The notes beneath the pieces were generated by a model. The model did not search any database. It saw only the letters and a program-made list of their open reading frames with translations, and was not told the origin of the DNA. Made by a program: the position numbers and the translations under genes. A stretch of 64,000 bases of DNA from Archivesica marissinica (taxonomy: Eukaryota > Mollusca > Bivalvia > Venerida > Vesicomyidae), in NCBI GenBank assembly GCA_014843695.1, contig CM026394.1:34114164-34178163 (forward strand), in the 5' to 3' direction. This document shows, in pieces, positions 11,801-26,800 of this stretch; positions within the stretch are counted from its first letter, which is position 1; every line of letters starts with the position of its first letter.

Positions 11801-14800
11801 AAAGAATTATAAAATAACTGCTTTCTTCCCATTGCTTGCTGGGCCTGTACATTCGTCGAATTTCCTAATTAGGTTATACAAATTTATTTTAGCTCGATTA
11901 CGAAACAATTTCTTACAACTTATATTAATCATTATCGAGACCTCATTCCTGAGGAAATCCATCACCACGAGGGAGAGAGACGAGGCAACGTGAAATTTAA
12001 ATGCCTTGCCAAATGGCACAATCGTAACGACTCCAGTGGGGCTCGAACTCCGGACATTTCGCACCTGAAGCGAACGCGCATCCACTGGGCTATCACGACT
12101 TTCACTGCGCTATCACGACTTTCGATTCAGGTGAGAAAGGCCCAGAGTTCGAGCCCCGCTGTAGCCGTTACGAGTGTGCCCTTTGGCAAGACATTTAAAT
12201 TTCACATTGCCTCTCCTCACTCGCTCGTGGCGTTGGATTCCAAACTATATATAAACTATAACAAAATAATCCGCTTCTTCGAAACTCCGTCATTCAAGGC
12301 ATAAGTTATACACCTCGTAACGGAAAGGTATGGAGCTCAAGTATCGAAGGAATCGCAGTGGTGGTGAAGACACATACAGCCACATTATTCTTTCTCCAGC
12401 CCTCAGTCTGTCTCCGTGGTCCAGTGGTAACGGTCGCTGACCTCCATACCACTGTAACCTATCATCACTGATAGTCACTGGTGATGATTGAGCTTATTTA
12501 CCCTCGCCTCCGGCGAACCATATGGGCGAGCTTAGTCACTGGTTCGAGCCCGTGTCGTTTTATATGAAAAAGTTGGCAGTTTCTTACGAAGGTTGGTGCA
12601 CAACGTATTGGTTAACCGCTGGAGCCTGTCCAGGAACGGTGTTGGTAGGTAAACTGCCCGTCGCTCATATGGGCAACCGGTAGCGACTTTAAATAAACTT
12701 GAATAAAAACAACCCTTCAGTTACGAGACGGTAACGCACGTTACATATACCAGCACCGTATCCATTACACCTCGAAGGTTTCACAGTTTACATACAAATG
12801 TACACATATACCAGCACCGTATCCATTACACCGCGAAGGTTTCACAGTTTACATACAGATGTACACATATACCAGCACCGTATCCATTACACCGCGAAGG
12901 TTTCACAGTTTACATACAGATGTACACATATACCAGCACCGTATCCATTACACCTCGAAGGTTTCACAGTTTACATACAAATGTACACATATACCAGCAC
13001 CGTATCCATTACACCGCGAAGGTTTCACAGTTTACATACAAATGTACACATATACCAGCACCGTATCCATTACACCTCGAAGGTTTCACAGTTTACATAC
13101 AGATGTACACATATACCAGCACCGTATCCATTACACCGCGAAGGTTTCACAGTTTACATACAGATGTACACATATACCAGCACCGTATCCATTACACCGC
13201 GAAGGTGTCACAGTTTACATACAAATATACAATGTACTGACACAATAAAACACTGTGCATTTTTATATTGAGCATTACCTTTTCGTTACAAAGTTTAGAA
13301 ATTATGGACGAAGAAATAGAGGCTATTTGTGGTTATTTGTGTAAGATAGGATTCTGTTTCACTACTACTAAGCTCAATTCTTCTTTTACTTTTATGATTT
13401 CCAATGATAGTGGCTAATATAATACTTATTTTCAAATTGTATTCATTTTACTGCCCTTTCGGGAGCCTCATTGCACTGCAATACACAGCCGCACAACCAC
13501 TTATGTTAGTGTGAACGTAAGAAATAGTTCCGGTATGATTTTTTAAGTTAGTTTCTGTTTGCTGTCAAGACAAAACGAATTCATTAGGAGGTATTACTTA
13601 ATAATTAACTGTTAATGAAGGTCAGAAAATAGCTATAATACAAAAGTACATCTAACCGCGCAGGAATACGAAACGCAACCGGTGGCTGAGACAATACCAA
13701 CAAACTATTTCAAAGCAGTGCAAGATGGAGTTTTCATTCACTAAGAAAAAACTCAATAATTCATTGGAAAACATAAAAGAAAATAATCCTTCACGCATTC
13801 CACTAATTTACCCAATACCCAATATGTTGCATATTTTTTATATCAAATTTGCCTAACTTTGTTTCTAAGAGGATATAAATTTTACCTCTACGGTAAGTGC
13901 TCAGTTTCGTTTTGTGTCAGTATAGAATGCAGCGGAACTCATGCCTACCTGATATGTGATACGTTTATAAGTCCTCCTTCTGCCCAGATGTTTAGACGCA
14001 TGTTCTTGTAAGCTGTATATTTAATAGTGAATTTCAATATGATTAATACATCTTAATACAGTTTCATTTAGCCTGGTCAGTCAAATAAATATATTTTAAC
14101 ACCGAGACTATTAATTGGGCCGTATTGAGCTTCTCATAATGTCACAGACGGATCTGTAGTCCAGTGGTAACATGCTGGAATGGTACTCCAGAGATCACAG
14201 GTTCGATCCCCCGTCTGACCATAATAAAATTAACAGTCTTTCAGATGGGACGTTAAACCGAGGTCTCGTGTCGGTGCTTTACACCGTGACTCTGGAATGG
14301 GTCTCTGTCTGTATCATGCATTATCCTCTAAAATCTAAAATGACTAATCTCTTCAGGAGGCGTCGCTTGTATGGGCAACCGGTATCGACGATAAATAAAC
14401 GTAAAACACACTCTCATAATGTCATTTGGCCAGAAGTTAAAAAGTGAAAAATCGACAGACTGGAACCCAGGCTAAGTTTCATTCACATAACGTACATAGT
14501 GGTGCAAGACCCGTTAGTTACGTGTGATCCCACTGAAGGAATTTCTTCCGGGTCATTGTAGCCTAGACAGTAGTTTTTGCAAACAATCAGACACTAATGT
14601 GATGATGTTTTACGTTTAATTTAAGCTTAGTTAGCGTCGCTACCGGTTGCCCATTTGAGCGACGGGCAGTTTACCTAACACCACCTTCCCTGGGCAGGCT
14701 TGTTGTAGTAATGTATGTAGTTGGGGATAAATTATAAATGTATAAACTCTTCGAAATTTAGTAAGGTTGAAAACGGTTACTTATTAGTTATGAAATTGAA

Positions 14801-17800
14801 GTCTCTATTAATAAATTGACTCCTTTATTGTATATGCAAAATGTACATATAGGAATGAACAGGCTATCAATTTGAGCTTGATAGCAACATCACAATGACG
14901 ACACAGTAATTTATAAACGATAAGCAATATCCGTTTGTGGTGGAGCAAGTCAGTCACGTGGGTCGTTAATGATTTCGAATTCACCAGGCTAGGGATTAGG
15001 ATTATGTACGGATGTAACCATATAAAAGCAATTGCTGCGCCTGCATGCATAATAAATGTTCATAAGGTACCCGCAGCTATATAGAAACGTGTCGTTTATC
15101 ACCAACGTATACTATTGCTAAGAGTGTCAACTATATGAGGAGCGGGTATGATACCTGTTAGTCCCGAGATGGACACTTCTATAGGAGCAGATGTGGAATT
15201 CTTGGGGTCCTCTCTGGGTTGCCACATGCTACAACAGGTCTGTGTACGATCTGCATTCAGGCGACTTCCAATCATAATACCTGCCTAAAGAGACACATAC
15301 ATTATTATTTTATATGTACAGACGGATCTGTAGTCCAGTGGTAATACGCTGGACTGATAATCCAGGGATCGCAGGTTCGATCCCCAGTCTGACCCTGATA
15401 AAATTAACAGTCTTTCAGATGGGACTTTAAACCGAGGTCTCGTGTCGGTGCTTTACACCGTGCACGTAAAAGAACCAGAGGAGACTCTGGAATGGGTCTC
15501 TGTCTGTATCATTGCACTATTCTCCAAATCTAAAATGACTAAATATCTTCAGGAGGCGTCGCACATATGGGTAACCGGTAGCGACGATAAATAAACGTAA
15601 GCAAATCTAGGCTTTCAAACCATTGAGGATATATATATATTATATACGTTTAACTAACATGTGGCATCCGTGGTTCAGTGGTAGAGCGTCGGATTTGGAA
15701 TCGAACGGTCCCGGGTTCGATACTCGGCCAGGTCACGTATGTAGTGTCATTGAGCAAGACACCTCACACACATCGCTTAGTACTGGTTAACCACTTATGT
15801 CGGCTAAGCTTGACCAGGAAAACATGTATACGTCCCCGCAAGGGGTTTGACATTAATGGAACATACATACATACATACATACATACATACATACATACAT
15901 ACATACATACATACATACATACATACATACACAGGGCAAACATACTACAAGTGATATGTATGTCTAAATATATAATGCTCATCGTCTCGATGTAATATTT
16001 ATCTGACGTGTGTCTATAATGAATCAAAATGCAGGTTTCTATGTAATGTCCGACATGTTAAGAAGGTAAATTATAATGTACATGTATATATATTTAGTAG
16101 GTATTGTAAATAACGTATATGAATTACAGATATTGACATAGTTGTTATTTATATGTTGTACAGTGACGCACTACTTAGTTCAAATTGGAAAATAAAATTT
16201 AATTCTTCTTATAAAATAAAATATGTACATACTATATTGTACATATTTTTTCTGTTCACAAATAATGAGATGCATGGATGAGTTACTGACCCCGAATACT
16301 CACTACAGGTAGATAGGTCATATTAAGAGTGTTCCTCTGTTTTTATCGTTGTTTCCTTGGCACAACATGCTAACATTTTTATTCCACTATCACTTCTTTT
16401 CATTATTAAAATTTTAAATACTACACTGAATCGAATTTCTAAACGTCCACCTAATAAATTGTGAGTTTAGGGTAACGGGTCTGTGTATTAGTCCAAATAT
16501 TGGTAGTCTATTGTTATCCACCATACTCTATCAATGTACACTAAGAAAACACCAATTTATTGTCATGGCTGATCAAGCGGAACGGAAGGTTGGAATCCTA
16601 AATGTTGGTATGAGGACCACGTGCACGGCATGGTGAGTGCTCAATTTGATTGCAATTTATTCTATGTGCGACCCGTAACCGAAAAAACAGATAATATGGC
16701 GAGAATGACCATTGAGGAAAGCGGGCGAGCCGTCGGTATGCTTGATACAGGCACTTCTATCAGACAGGTATGTTCAGCGTTGTAATTAAATTCGATATTT
16801 CAAGTACATTTTGTAATGAATCATACAATGTCATATTTTAATATTATTCTAAATCATTTCCATCTGTTTCCAGGTTGCACGACTTTTCAACAGACGGTAT
16901 TCTACTATGGTCTTTACTTGTTGATTGTCTTCAACTGTTATACAACATCAGGTGGACGTTTAGAAATTCGGTTCAGTGTATATCTCGACACCACTCCTAT
17001 ATATATGTATGCAATGTATGCGTATTTGCAAAACAATGTTATCAGTTAATTAACACTATTTTTATCAAATCACATTTATCATTCCTCAACATCTGGATAG
17101 GGAACAACAGTAAACACAAAAGATTCCAACTAAAAGGACCTATTTACATTTTTGGATAAATCAGACTTTATCTGCCAAGGGAGGTAATAGAGAATTAGAG
17201 AAGACTCTCATTGCATACTACCTACTTTTACATTGGAATGCGCGACATTATTAGCGAGTTCTTGTATTGGTGTATTTCTGGCCTCATACAGGTCCATCAC
17301 CCCCAGGTCTTTAGACGGCCCCATTGGCTTATCGGGATATATGAACCAGATGCCCGCTCCGTCTCCGCCGGCAGCAAAGTTATTCACGAATATTGTGTTG
17401 GGGTTTGTTATCCAGAAGTTTGCAGGACTGAAATAATAATGCATTTTTGATAGTGGGCCGATCACCGGCTTTAAATATTATATTCTAACATGACTCGGCA
17501 TATTGTCTGTATAACCTAAGCAAAGAAGGAATTTACCGTGTGTAAATCTGCAATAAAATAGTGTTTAGCGAGTCATTTTACAAGCATTTTTGTAGTATTG
17601 TGACGTAATTTCCGCTTCTAAAAAACAACACCAATTATTTTTGCGCATTTAAGACATTCTGGTCATGTTAGAAACGAAATAATATTTGTATGTGCGTTAT
17701 TTATAGTCGAAACAACATAACCATTACGGAGCGCAGGAATTAACAACTTAAGCCTAAGGCATGTGTGGTTAATTGCTACTAGGTTGAACTCCAAACCATG

Positions 17801-20800
17801 ATTTATTCGCCAGTAAATAACTGAAGTACAACTATTAGTTCTTAAATTTAACGATTAAAACGATTTAAATTAAGAGACTTCTAAAAAATACACAGAAAAG
17901 AAAAACATTTGTAATTTCATTTTTTTAATTACGCACGCACGCGCGCGCACGCACGCACGCGCGCGCACGCACACACACACACACAACACACACAACGTAC
18001 GCATTATCCGTTGGCTCGAGCAATTGAGTGCCTTTACGTGCGCCTATGGCAAGGTTTCCGTCAAATACCGTTCTTAACTCGCTACCGTCTTCCAGGAAGA
18101 AGCCGTGCCCCATATGATCATAGCATACGTTGTCAATCAGCTGTAAGTGTCAAAACAAAACGATATAGAACGCCACAACTGTTTTATATTGCGTTCGTTT
18201 ATTATGGGAACACACTCTATATGGAACGCAATAACTATCTTATACTAGCCTTGTATTTATGAGAATCATATACTTATACTGCGTTGGTGTTTATGAGAAA
18301 ATACATTATATGGAACACCACAACATTCTTATACTGCTTTGTTCTTTATAAGAACACAATTTAATACATAATATATGGAATACTATGATGATTTATATAA
18401 ACCATGTAAGAGAAAATTTAATATGTGAATGTGAATTTCCAACTGAAAATACCGAACACTTTTTCTTTCAATGCAGGGCCCGCGCTGGCAATAGCCAGAG
18501 TAGCCATTGGCTAAACAATGGCAAAATTGGCTAATACAATCTCATTTTGGCTATAATGATAAAAACTGCAAATGTGATAAATCTGATGCGCCAAGAATTG
18601 TTTTATTTAACGAAACATGAGTTTTTCATCCACTTAATGTTAATCTATTATTATTAGGTAGAGAGTCTTTGAAATACGAAGACAACATTGTAATTTTCAC
18701 AGCAGTACAGAAATTTATTAAAAAAACAAATAATTTTAATTGATTACTTTATCAAATTTATATTAATGTTGTGTTTATGCTCTTTAGGTTATCAACTCTC
18801 CAATCCTTTTCCGTTTTCTATTGTTCGTAAGTCTTGGCCCTGAGGTGCACTTCTTGTGGGGGGGGGCTGGACAGTAGATTGTACAGACTTGTACATTTCT
18901 TTGAAAAAGTCAAAGACTAATAGTAATACTAACGTTATTTTGTAAGCTGCGTTATATACATGTTTACAGTTTTAATCAAGCCATGCACAGTGTGCAGTGT
19001 TCAAATCTCTTCTATGGGGAGGGCCGATCAATAATGTTCTTAGAACTTGTGGCTCAACCCATTTATTAATTATGTATTTGTAATTTGATTGTAATTGTTA
19101 CATATATGTATATATAGCAATAAAATAGTTATCAAATCAATATAAAGAAATATAGTTTTACAAAATAAGGACATATATCTACACAAAATAAGGATATATC
19201 CACACAAAATAAGGATATATCCACACAAAATAAGGACATATATCCACACAAAATAAGGATATATCCACACAAAATAAGGATATATCCACACAAAATAAGG
19301 ATATATCCACACAAAATAAGGACATATATTCACACAAAATAAGGACATATATCCACACAAAATAAGGACATATATCCACACAAAATAAGGACATATATCC
19401 ACACAAAATAAGGACATATATCCACACAAAATAAGGACATATATCCACACAAAATAAGGACATATATCCACACAAAATAAGGACATATATCCACACAAAA
19501 TAAGGACATATATCCACACAAAATAAGGACATATATCCACACAAAATAAGGACATATATCCACACAAAATAAGGACATATATCCACACAAAATAAGGACA
19601 TATATCCACACAAAATAAGGACATATATCCACACAAAATAAGGACATATATATACACACAAAAAGAGGATATATATCTACACAAAATAAGGACATATATC
19701 CACACAAAATAAGGACATATATCCACACAAAATAAGGACATATATCCACACAAAATAAGGACATATATCCACACAAAATAAGGACATATATCCACACAAA
19801 ATAAGGACATATATCCACACAAAATAAGGACATATATCCACACAAAATAAGGACATATATCCACACAAAATAAGGACATATATCCACACAAAATAAGGAC
19901 ATATATCCACACAAAATAAGGACATATATCCACACAAAATAAGGACATATATCCACACAAAATAAGGACATATATCTACACAAAATAAGGACATATATCC
20001 ACACAAAATAAGGACATATATCCACACAAAATAAGGACATATAGTTCCACAAAATAAGGACATATATCTACACAAAATAAGGACGTATATCCACATAAAA
20101 TAAGGACATATAGTTCCACAAAATAAGGACATATATCTACACAAAATAAGGACATATATCACACAAAATAAGGATATATCCACACAAAATAAGGACATAT
20201 ATCCACACAAAATAAGGACATATATCCACACAAAATAAGGACATATATCCACACAAAATAAGGACATATATCCACACAAAATAAGGACATATATCCACAC
20301 AAAATAAGGACATATATCCACACAAAATAAGGACATATATCCACACAAAATAAGGACATATATCCACACAAAATAAGGACATATATCCACACAAAATAAG
20401 GACATATATCCACACAAAATAAGGACATATATCCACACAAAATAAGGACATATATCCACACAAAATAAGGACATATATCTACACAAAATAAGGACATATA
20501 TCCACACAAAATAAGGACATATATCCACACAAAATAAGGACATATAGTTCCACAAAATAAGGACATATATCTACACAAAATAAGGACGTATATCCACATA
20601 AAATAAGGACATATAGTTCCACAAAATAAGGACATATATCTACACAAAATAAGGACATATATCCACACAAAATAAGGACATATATCCACACAAAATAAGG
20701 ACATATATCTACACAAAATAAGGACATATATCCACACAAAATAAGGACATATATCCACACAAAATAAGGACATATATCCACACAAAATAAGGACATATTT

Positions 20801-23800
20801 CCACACAAAATAAGGACATATATCCACACAAAATAAGGACATATATCTACACAAAATAAGGACATATATCCACACAAAATAAGGACATATATCCACACAA
20901 AATAAGGACATATATCCACACAAAATAAGGACATATATCTACACAAAATAAGGACATATATCCACACAAAATAAGGACATATATCCACACAAAATAAGGA
21001 CATATAGTTCCACAAAATAAGGACATATATCTACACAAAATAAGGACGTATATCCACATAAAATAAGGACATATAGTTCCACAAAATAAGGACATATATC
21101 TACACAAAATAAGGACATATATCCACACAAAATAAGGACATATATCCACACAAAATAAGGACATATATCTACACAAAATAAGGACATATATCCACACAAA
21201 ATAAGGACATATATCCACACAAAATAAGGACATATATCCACACAAAATAAGGACATATTTCCACAAAATAAGGACATATATCCACACAAAATAAGGACAT
21301 ATATCTACACAAAATAAGGACATATATCCACACAAAATAAGGACATATATCCACACAAAATAAGGACATATATCCACACAAAATAAGGACATATATCCAC
21401 ACAAAATAAGGACATATATCTGGTTATCCACACAAAATAAGGACATATATCCACACAAAATAAGGACATATATCCACACAAAATAAGGACATATATCTAC
21501 ACAAAATAAGGACATATATCCACACAAAATAAGGACATATATCCACACAAAATAAGGACATATAGTTCCACAAAATAAGGACATATATCTACACAAAATA
21601 AGGACGTATATCCACATAAAATAAGGACATATAGTTCCACAAAATAAGGACATATATCTACACAAAATAAGGACATATATCCACACAAAATAAGGACATA
21701 TATCCACACAAAATAAGGACATATATCCACACAAAATAAGGACATATATCCACACAAAATAAGGACATATATCCACACAAAATAAGGACATATATCCACA
21801 CAAAATAAGGACATATATCCACACAAAATAAGGACATATATCCACACAAAATAAGGACATATATCCACACAAAATAAGGACATATATATACACAAAAAAA
21901 GAGGATATATATCTACACAAAATAAGGACATATATCCACACAAAATAAGGACATATATCCACACAAAATAAGGACATATATCCACACAAAATAAGGACAT
22001 ATATCCACACAAAATAAGGACATATATCCACACAAAATAAGGACATATTTCCACACAAAATAAGGACATATATCCACACAAAATAAGGACATATATCTAC
22101 ACAAAATAAGGACATATATCCACACAAAATAAGGACATATATCCACACAAAATAAGGACATATATCTACACAAAATAAGGACATATATCTACACAAAATA
22201 AGGACATATAGTTCCACAAAATAAGGACATATATCTACACAAAATAAGGACATATATCCACACAAAATAAGGACATATATCTACACAAAATAAGGACATA
22301 TATCCACACAAAATAAGGACATATATCCACACAAAATAAGGACATATAGTTCCACAAAATAAGGACATATATCTACACAAAATAAGGACGTATATCCACA
22401 TAAAATAAGGACATATATCTACACAAAATAAGGACATATATCCACACAAAATAAGGACATATATCCACACAAAATAAGGACATATATCCACACAAAATAA
22501 GGACATATATCTACACAAAATAAGGACATATATCTACACAAAATAAAGACATATAGTTCCACAAAATAAAGACCTAGTTTTACAAAATAAAACCAATGTG
22601 ATAAATATCATTTTGAAACCTGTCTATAGCAATATATTAATTATCCAAAATAAAAGTGCATGGCTTACTTGTACGTCGTGTGAGGCATGTATTGTAATGC
22701 ACCTTGCAAACGAATGATGTATGGACACCTCCTTAATGTACGGCAGGTCCAACGGGTCTGGAGGATTCAGGCACATGTGGAAATGAAGAGGGTAACGTCC
22801 GAGGTCGGTGTGTTGTCCTACATGACGTAGTTCGACTCCTTCAACATGTACACTCGCATATCCTGACAGAATCTGCGTATGAACACAACTAAATATGACT
22901 AGATATGTCGCAATTTGCTTTGTTTTGTTGTTGAGAATTAAAGTCGAACAAACAGCTTAGGTCATATGGCGACTCTCCAGTTATTATCGGCGGAGTAAGT
23001 GCATTTAGTAGTTTTGCATGTGAGGAAGCGATCCAGCTGGTTTGTTGAAGGTCGGTGGTTCGACCTGGGTGCCTATCAGTGCGTGAAATACTGCTTGGAG
23101 TGGCACCCGATGGCTTCCTCCACCAATAATAGCTAGGTAGTCGCTATATGACCTAAGCTGTTGGTGCGACCTTAAAATCCCCAAAAACAACATTGTACGT
23201 GTATATATTTATCGTAAAACATACGAAACAGAATGGAGAATAGTTAATGAGCCGTTGAGCCAAGATGTTCGGAACTTTAAGTATAGGATATAAGCCGAAA
23301 ACGATCCAATAGCGTAGCGCCGAAGAGAGTACCAATAGTTTACATATTGGATCCGTTTGAGGCTTATATCTTACTTAAAACACACCCTTGTATAACAAGA
23401 TCCTACAAATTAAAATTGTTAATTTCGTACATTTACGCGTAGGATTTAATATAATACTCTGGCATTTTGACAGCAGTCCAATATTAATAATAATGGACTG
23501 CAAGTACAAAGGTATAACGTCACGACAGTGTTTTAACGGTGGTTAAGCAACTTATCGTTAAACTGGGTCGTGAACTGTATGACTTTAATCAGCTGTTTAA
23601 GTTGGCAGTACCTCGGCCCAGAACTATATGACTTTAATCAGCTGTTTATGTTTGGAGCACCTCGGCCCAGAACTGTATGACTTTAATCAGCTGTTTATGT
23701 TTGGAGAACCTCGGCCCAGAACGATATGACTTTAATCAGCTGTTTAAGTTGGCAGTACCTCGGCCCAGAACTATATTACTTTAATCAGCTGTTTAGGTTG

Positions 23801-26800
23801 GCAGTACCTCGGCCCAGAACTATATGACTTTAATCAGCTGTTTAGGTTTGGAGAACCTCGGCCCAGACCTATATGACTTTAATCAGCTGTTATGGTTTGG
23901 AGCACCTCGGCCCAGAACTATATGACTTTAATCAGCTGTTTATGTTTGGAGCACCTCGGCCCAGAACTATATTACTTTAATCAGCTGTTTAAGTTGGCAG
24001 TACCTCGGCCCAGAACTATATGACTTTAATCAGCTGTTTAGGTTTGGAGAACCTCGGCGCAGAACTATATGATGCCTTTAATCAGCTGTTTAGGTTTGGA
24101 GCACCTCGGCCCAGAACTATATGACTTTAATCAGCTGTTTAGGTTTGGAGCACCTCGGCCCAGAACAATATGACTTTAATCAGCTGTTTAGGTTTGGAGC
24201 ACATCGGCCCAGAACTATATGACTTTAATCAGCTGTTAAGGTTTGGAGCACATCGGCCCAGAACTAAATACAGAGTTGCTACACAAGTCTACTTTATAAT
24301 ACAAAGCCCTGTGGGCATGAGTGTTTTTAGATATAGAGTATATGACAACAGGAGCTTGAAATAATACCCATAATGCACAGCAAGCAGTTTACTTCTAACA
24401 TAGCCCTTCTAGATAAAACATATCTAGGATAGAGGTACACTGCTTTTGGTGCATTATTGGTCAAATCATTCCAAGCTCACGTGCTTGTAAATACCTTCAC
24501 ATGACCTCCAAACGTGTCACGATTATTAACATGCCGTTCATCACAGTTCAGGTTGCTAACGTGACACGTATCTTCCATCTCACCCTCTATCACAACATTC
24601 CTGGTAAGTAGTGCCACTTCGGCCCTCATGTCAATAGAGTCTCCTTTGATCATCTTCCCAAAGTGCGTGTACTCGAATGGTGCTTCAATGCCAGGCGATA
24701 GTTTAATAATATTTTATTATATATATACTGGCATCATAGAAAACTGTGCACTTTTATATTGGGCGTTACATTTTCGTTACAAATTTTAGAATTATGGATT
24801 TTACTATCACGAGTGAAGAAAATAATCCTTCACACATTGCACTAATTTACCAAATATATCGCACATTTTTATACAAAATGTGCCAATTATGGTTTTCTAA
24901 AAGATATAAAATTTACTTCTAAGACAAGTGCACCGTTTCTTTTTTTGATGTCAGTATATATATGCACAATACAATACAAAACAAATGAAACTTGTATAAT
25001 TAAGAAATAATATGTATCAACCGTGGTATATCGCGGAATAACCCGAGTTTGAAGTTCTTATGCGTAGACTGAATATATCACGAAGGCCGAATATACCACG
25101 GTTGATACTTATTATTTCGATTCTAGCACGACTTACTTCTAATAATTTTAGACGCGAATCAAAGGCGTATTTCTACGCATAAGAACGACAAACGAGGGTT
25201 ATTCTGCGATATACCACGGTTGATACTTATTATTTCGATTCTAACACGACTTACTTCTAATAATTTGAGACGAGAAAGGAGTATTTTCTTCAAACGCCGT
25301 GCATTTGGCTTTCGAAATTTCCTCCCGCGTAAGGGGTGATGACGTTATTTTTTATGGAAAATATCAATCTAGTGCATAAATGAACAAAAGTTGTAACTGA
25401 TCAATAATTTTATTTATTTTGTCAAATAAAACTGTACAGAATAGTAACTGAAACGTTACTTAACAGAAAAACAAGACGGTCAAGATATTATCTGATTCTA
25501 AAAATAGCTCACTTCCGCGAATTCCCACCATTGTATTTACAAACATCACGTGACTTTCATTCATAAAACTTTACACGCATTGTATACATGGAATAGCCAA
25601 CACGCGGTGCGCGCGCAGCATAGTTCAAGGTAGGTATATCGCAGAATAACCCGAGGTAGATTTTACTCTACAAGTATGTATGTTATTAGCTGGGTCGTGT
25701 TAGAATTATACATAGTGTACGATTCGTAGATAGTTTGCACAATAATTGTCAATATATGTTGAAGCAAATGGGTTGGGCCACAAGTTTTAACAACATTAGT
25801 TATTGCCCTCCTAATGCTAGACATTGGTCAGTTACTACCCATACATAATAGGATATGTCTTTTTTTTTATTGCTTTCCTCTGTTTTCATCGTGGTTTCCT
25901 TTGCACCAAATGTTATCTATTTACATCCGTTATCTCATCTTATATTTATTAAGTTATTAAATTAGTTTATACAAATCTATGTTAGCTGATGGAATCCATC
26001 GCCGCGAGGGAGAGAGAAGAGGCAACGGGGACTGTAAATGCATTGTCTAAGTGCACAATCGTAACGGCTCCAGCGAGGCTCGAACTCCGGGCCTTACGCA
26101 CCTGAAGCGAACGCTCTACCACTGCGCTATCACTACTTCCACAGTTATTAAATTAAAAATTGACATCATTTAATTAACATGATTTTGGTAATTTCACATT
26201 AATCATACAACAAAATGTGGTTAGGGAACAACAGTAAACACAAAGGATTCCAACTAAGAGGACTAATATACATTTAAGGATAAAACATAAAACGGACATT
26301 TTCTGACAAGGGAGGTAATAAAAAAGCAAGTAATGTTGCTCATTAAAAGCATTTAATTGCATGAAATAAAACAGTTAATCCTAGATTTATGGGCGATATG
26401 TGGGCAATGTGAATGCAGTTAATGTATTTGATTATCACAGAGTAGTGTTATCTCGAACTGTGTGCTAACGTCATTGCAATCTAAAAATAGTAACACTCCC
26501 AGAAACGCACAAGAAAACCAAGCACGTAAATCACAAGAACGGCGGCGAATAGCGATGTTCTTGTTTATGGTGTCCATGACAGTTTTAGATTGTAATTAAC
26601 CCTTTCAACACCACAGGCCTCTAACTAGGCTTACAAAAAGTGTAGATCCAGATGAGCCGGCTCGTGACGAGCTGTCTCATCAGGATCTGCACTTTTTGCC
26701 AGTAATATTCCTATTTTTAGACAAAAATTACCCATTTTGATAAATGAACTGATCCAAATGTAATTTTCTTATTAATTTATTGGTCTTAAAATATCATGCA

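Larger units (their letters stand above)
16262..17217. mobile_element. MITE family 2 copy, interrupted by a mariner-like element
   Basis: The outer parts match the uninterrupted copy at 34279-34655 (TTCCTCTGTTTTTATCGTTG on the left; GGGAACAACAGTA and GCCAAGGGAGGTAATAGA on the right). The right terminus lies at about intron position +5 of the exon 11 donor. Confidence 0.82.

Noticed and set aside
12740..13230. CRISPR-like array
   Set aside because: The 61-base units are directly adjacent with no unique spacers, and the context is eukaryotic.
14145..14220. Genuine tRNA gene
   Set aside because: The head continues into a SINE body and tail and occurs in a dozen copies. The same applies to the heads at 15318, 15662, 45388 and 49569.
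19070..22518. Many minus-strand open frames of up to 472 codons rich in YMSLFCVDICPYFVWIYVL
   Set aside because: They are translations of the 23-bp satellite. The period is not a multiple of 3 and all three frames stay open, so this is not protein coding.
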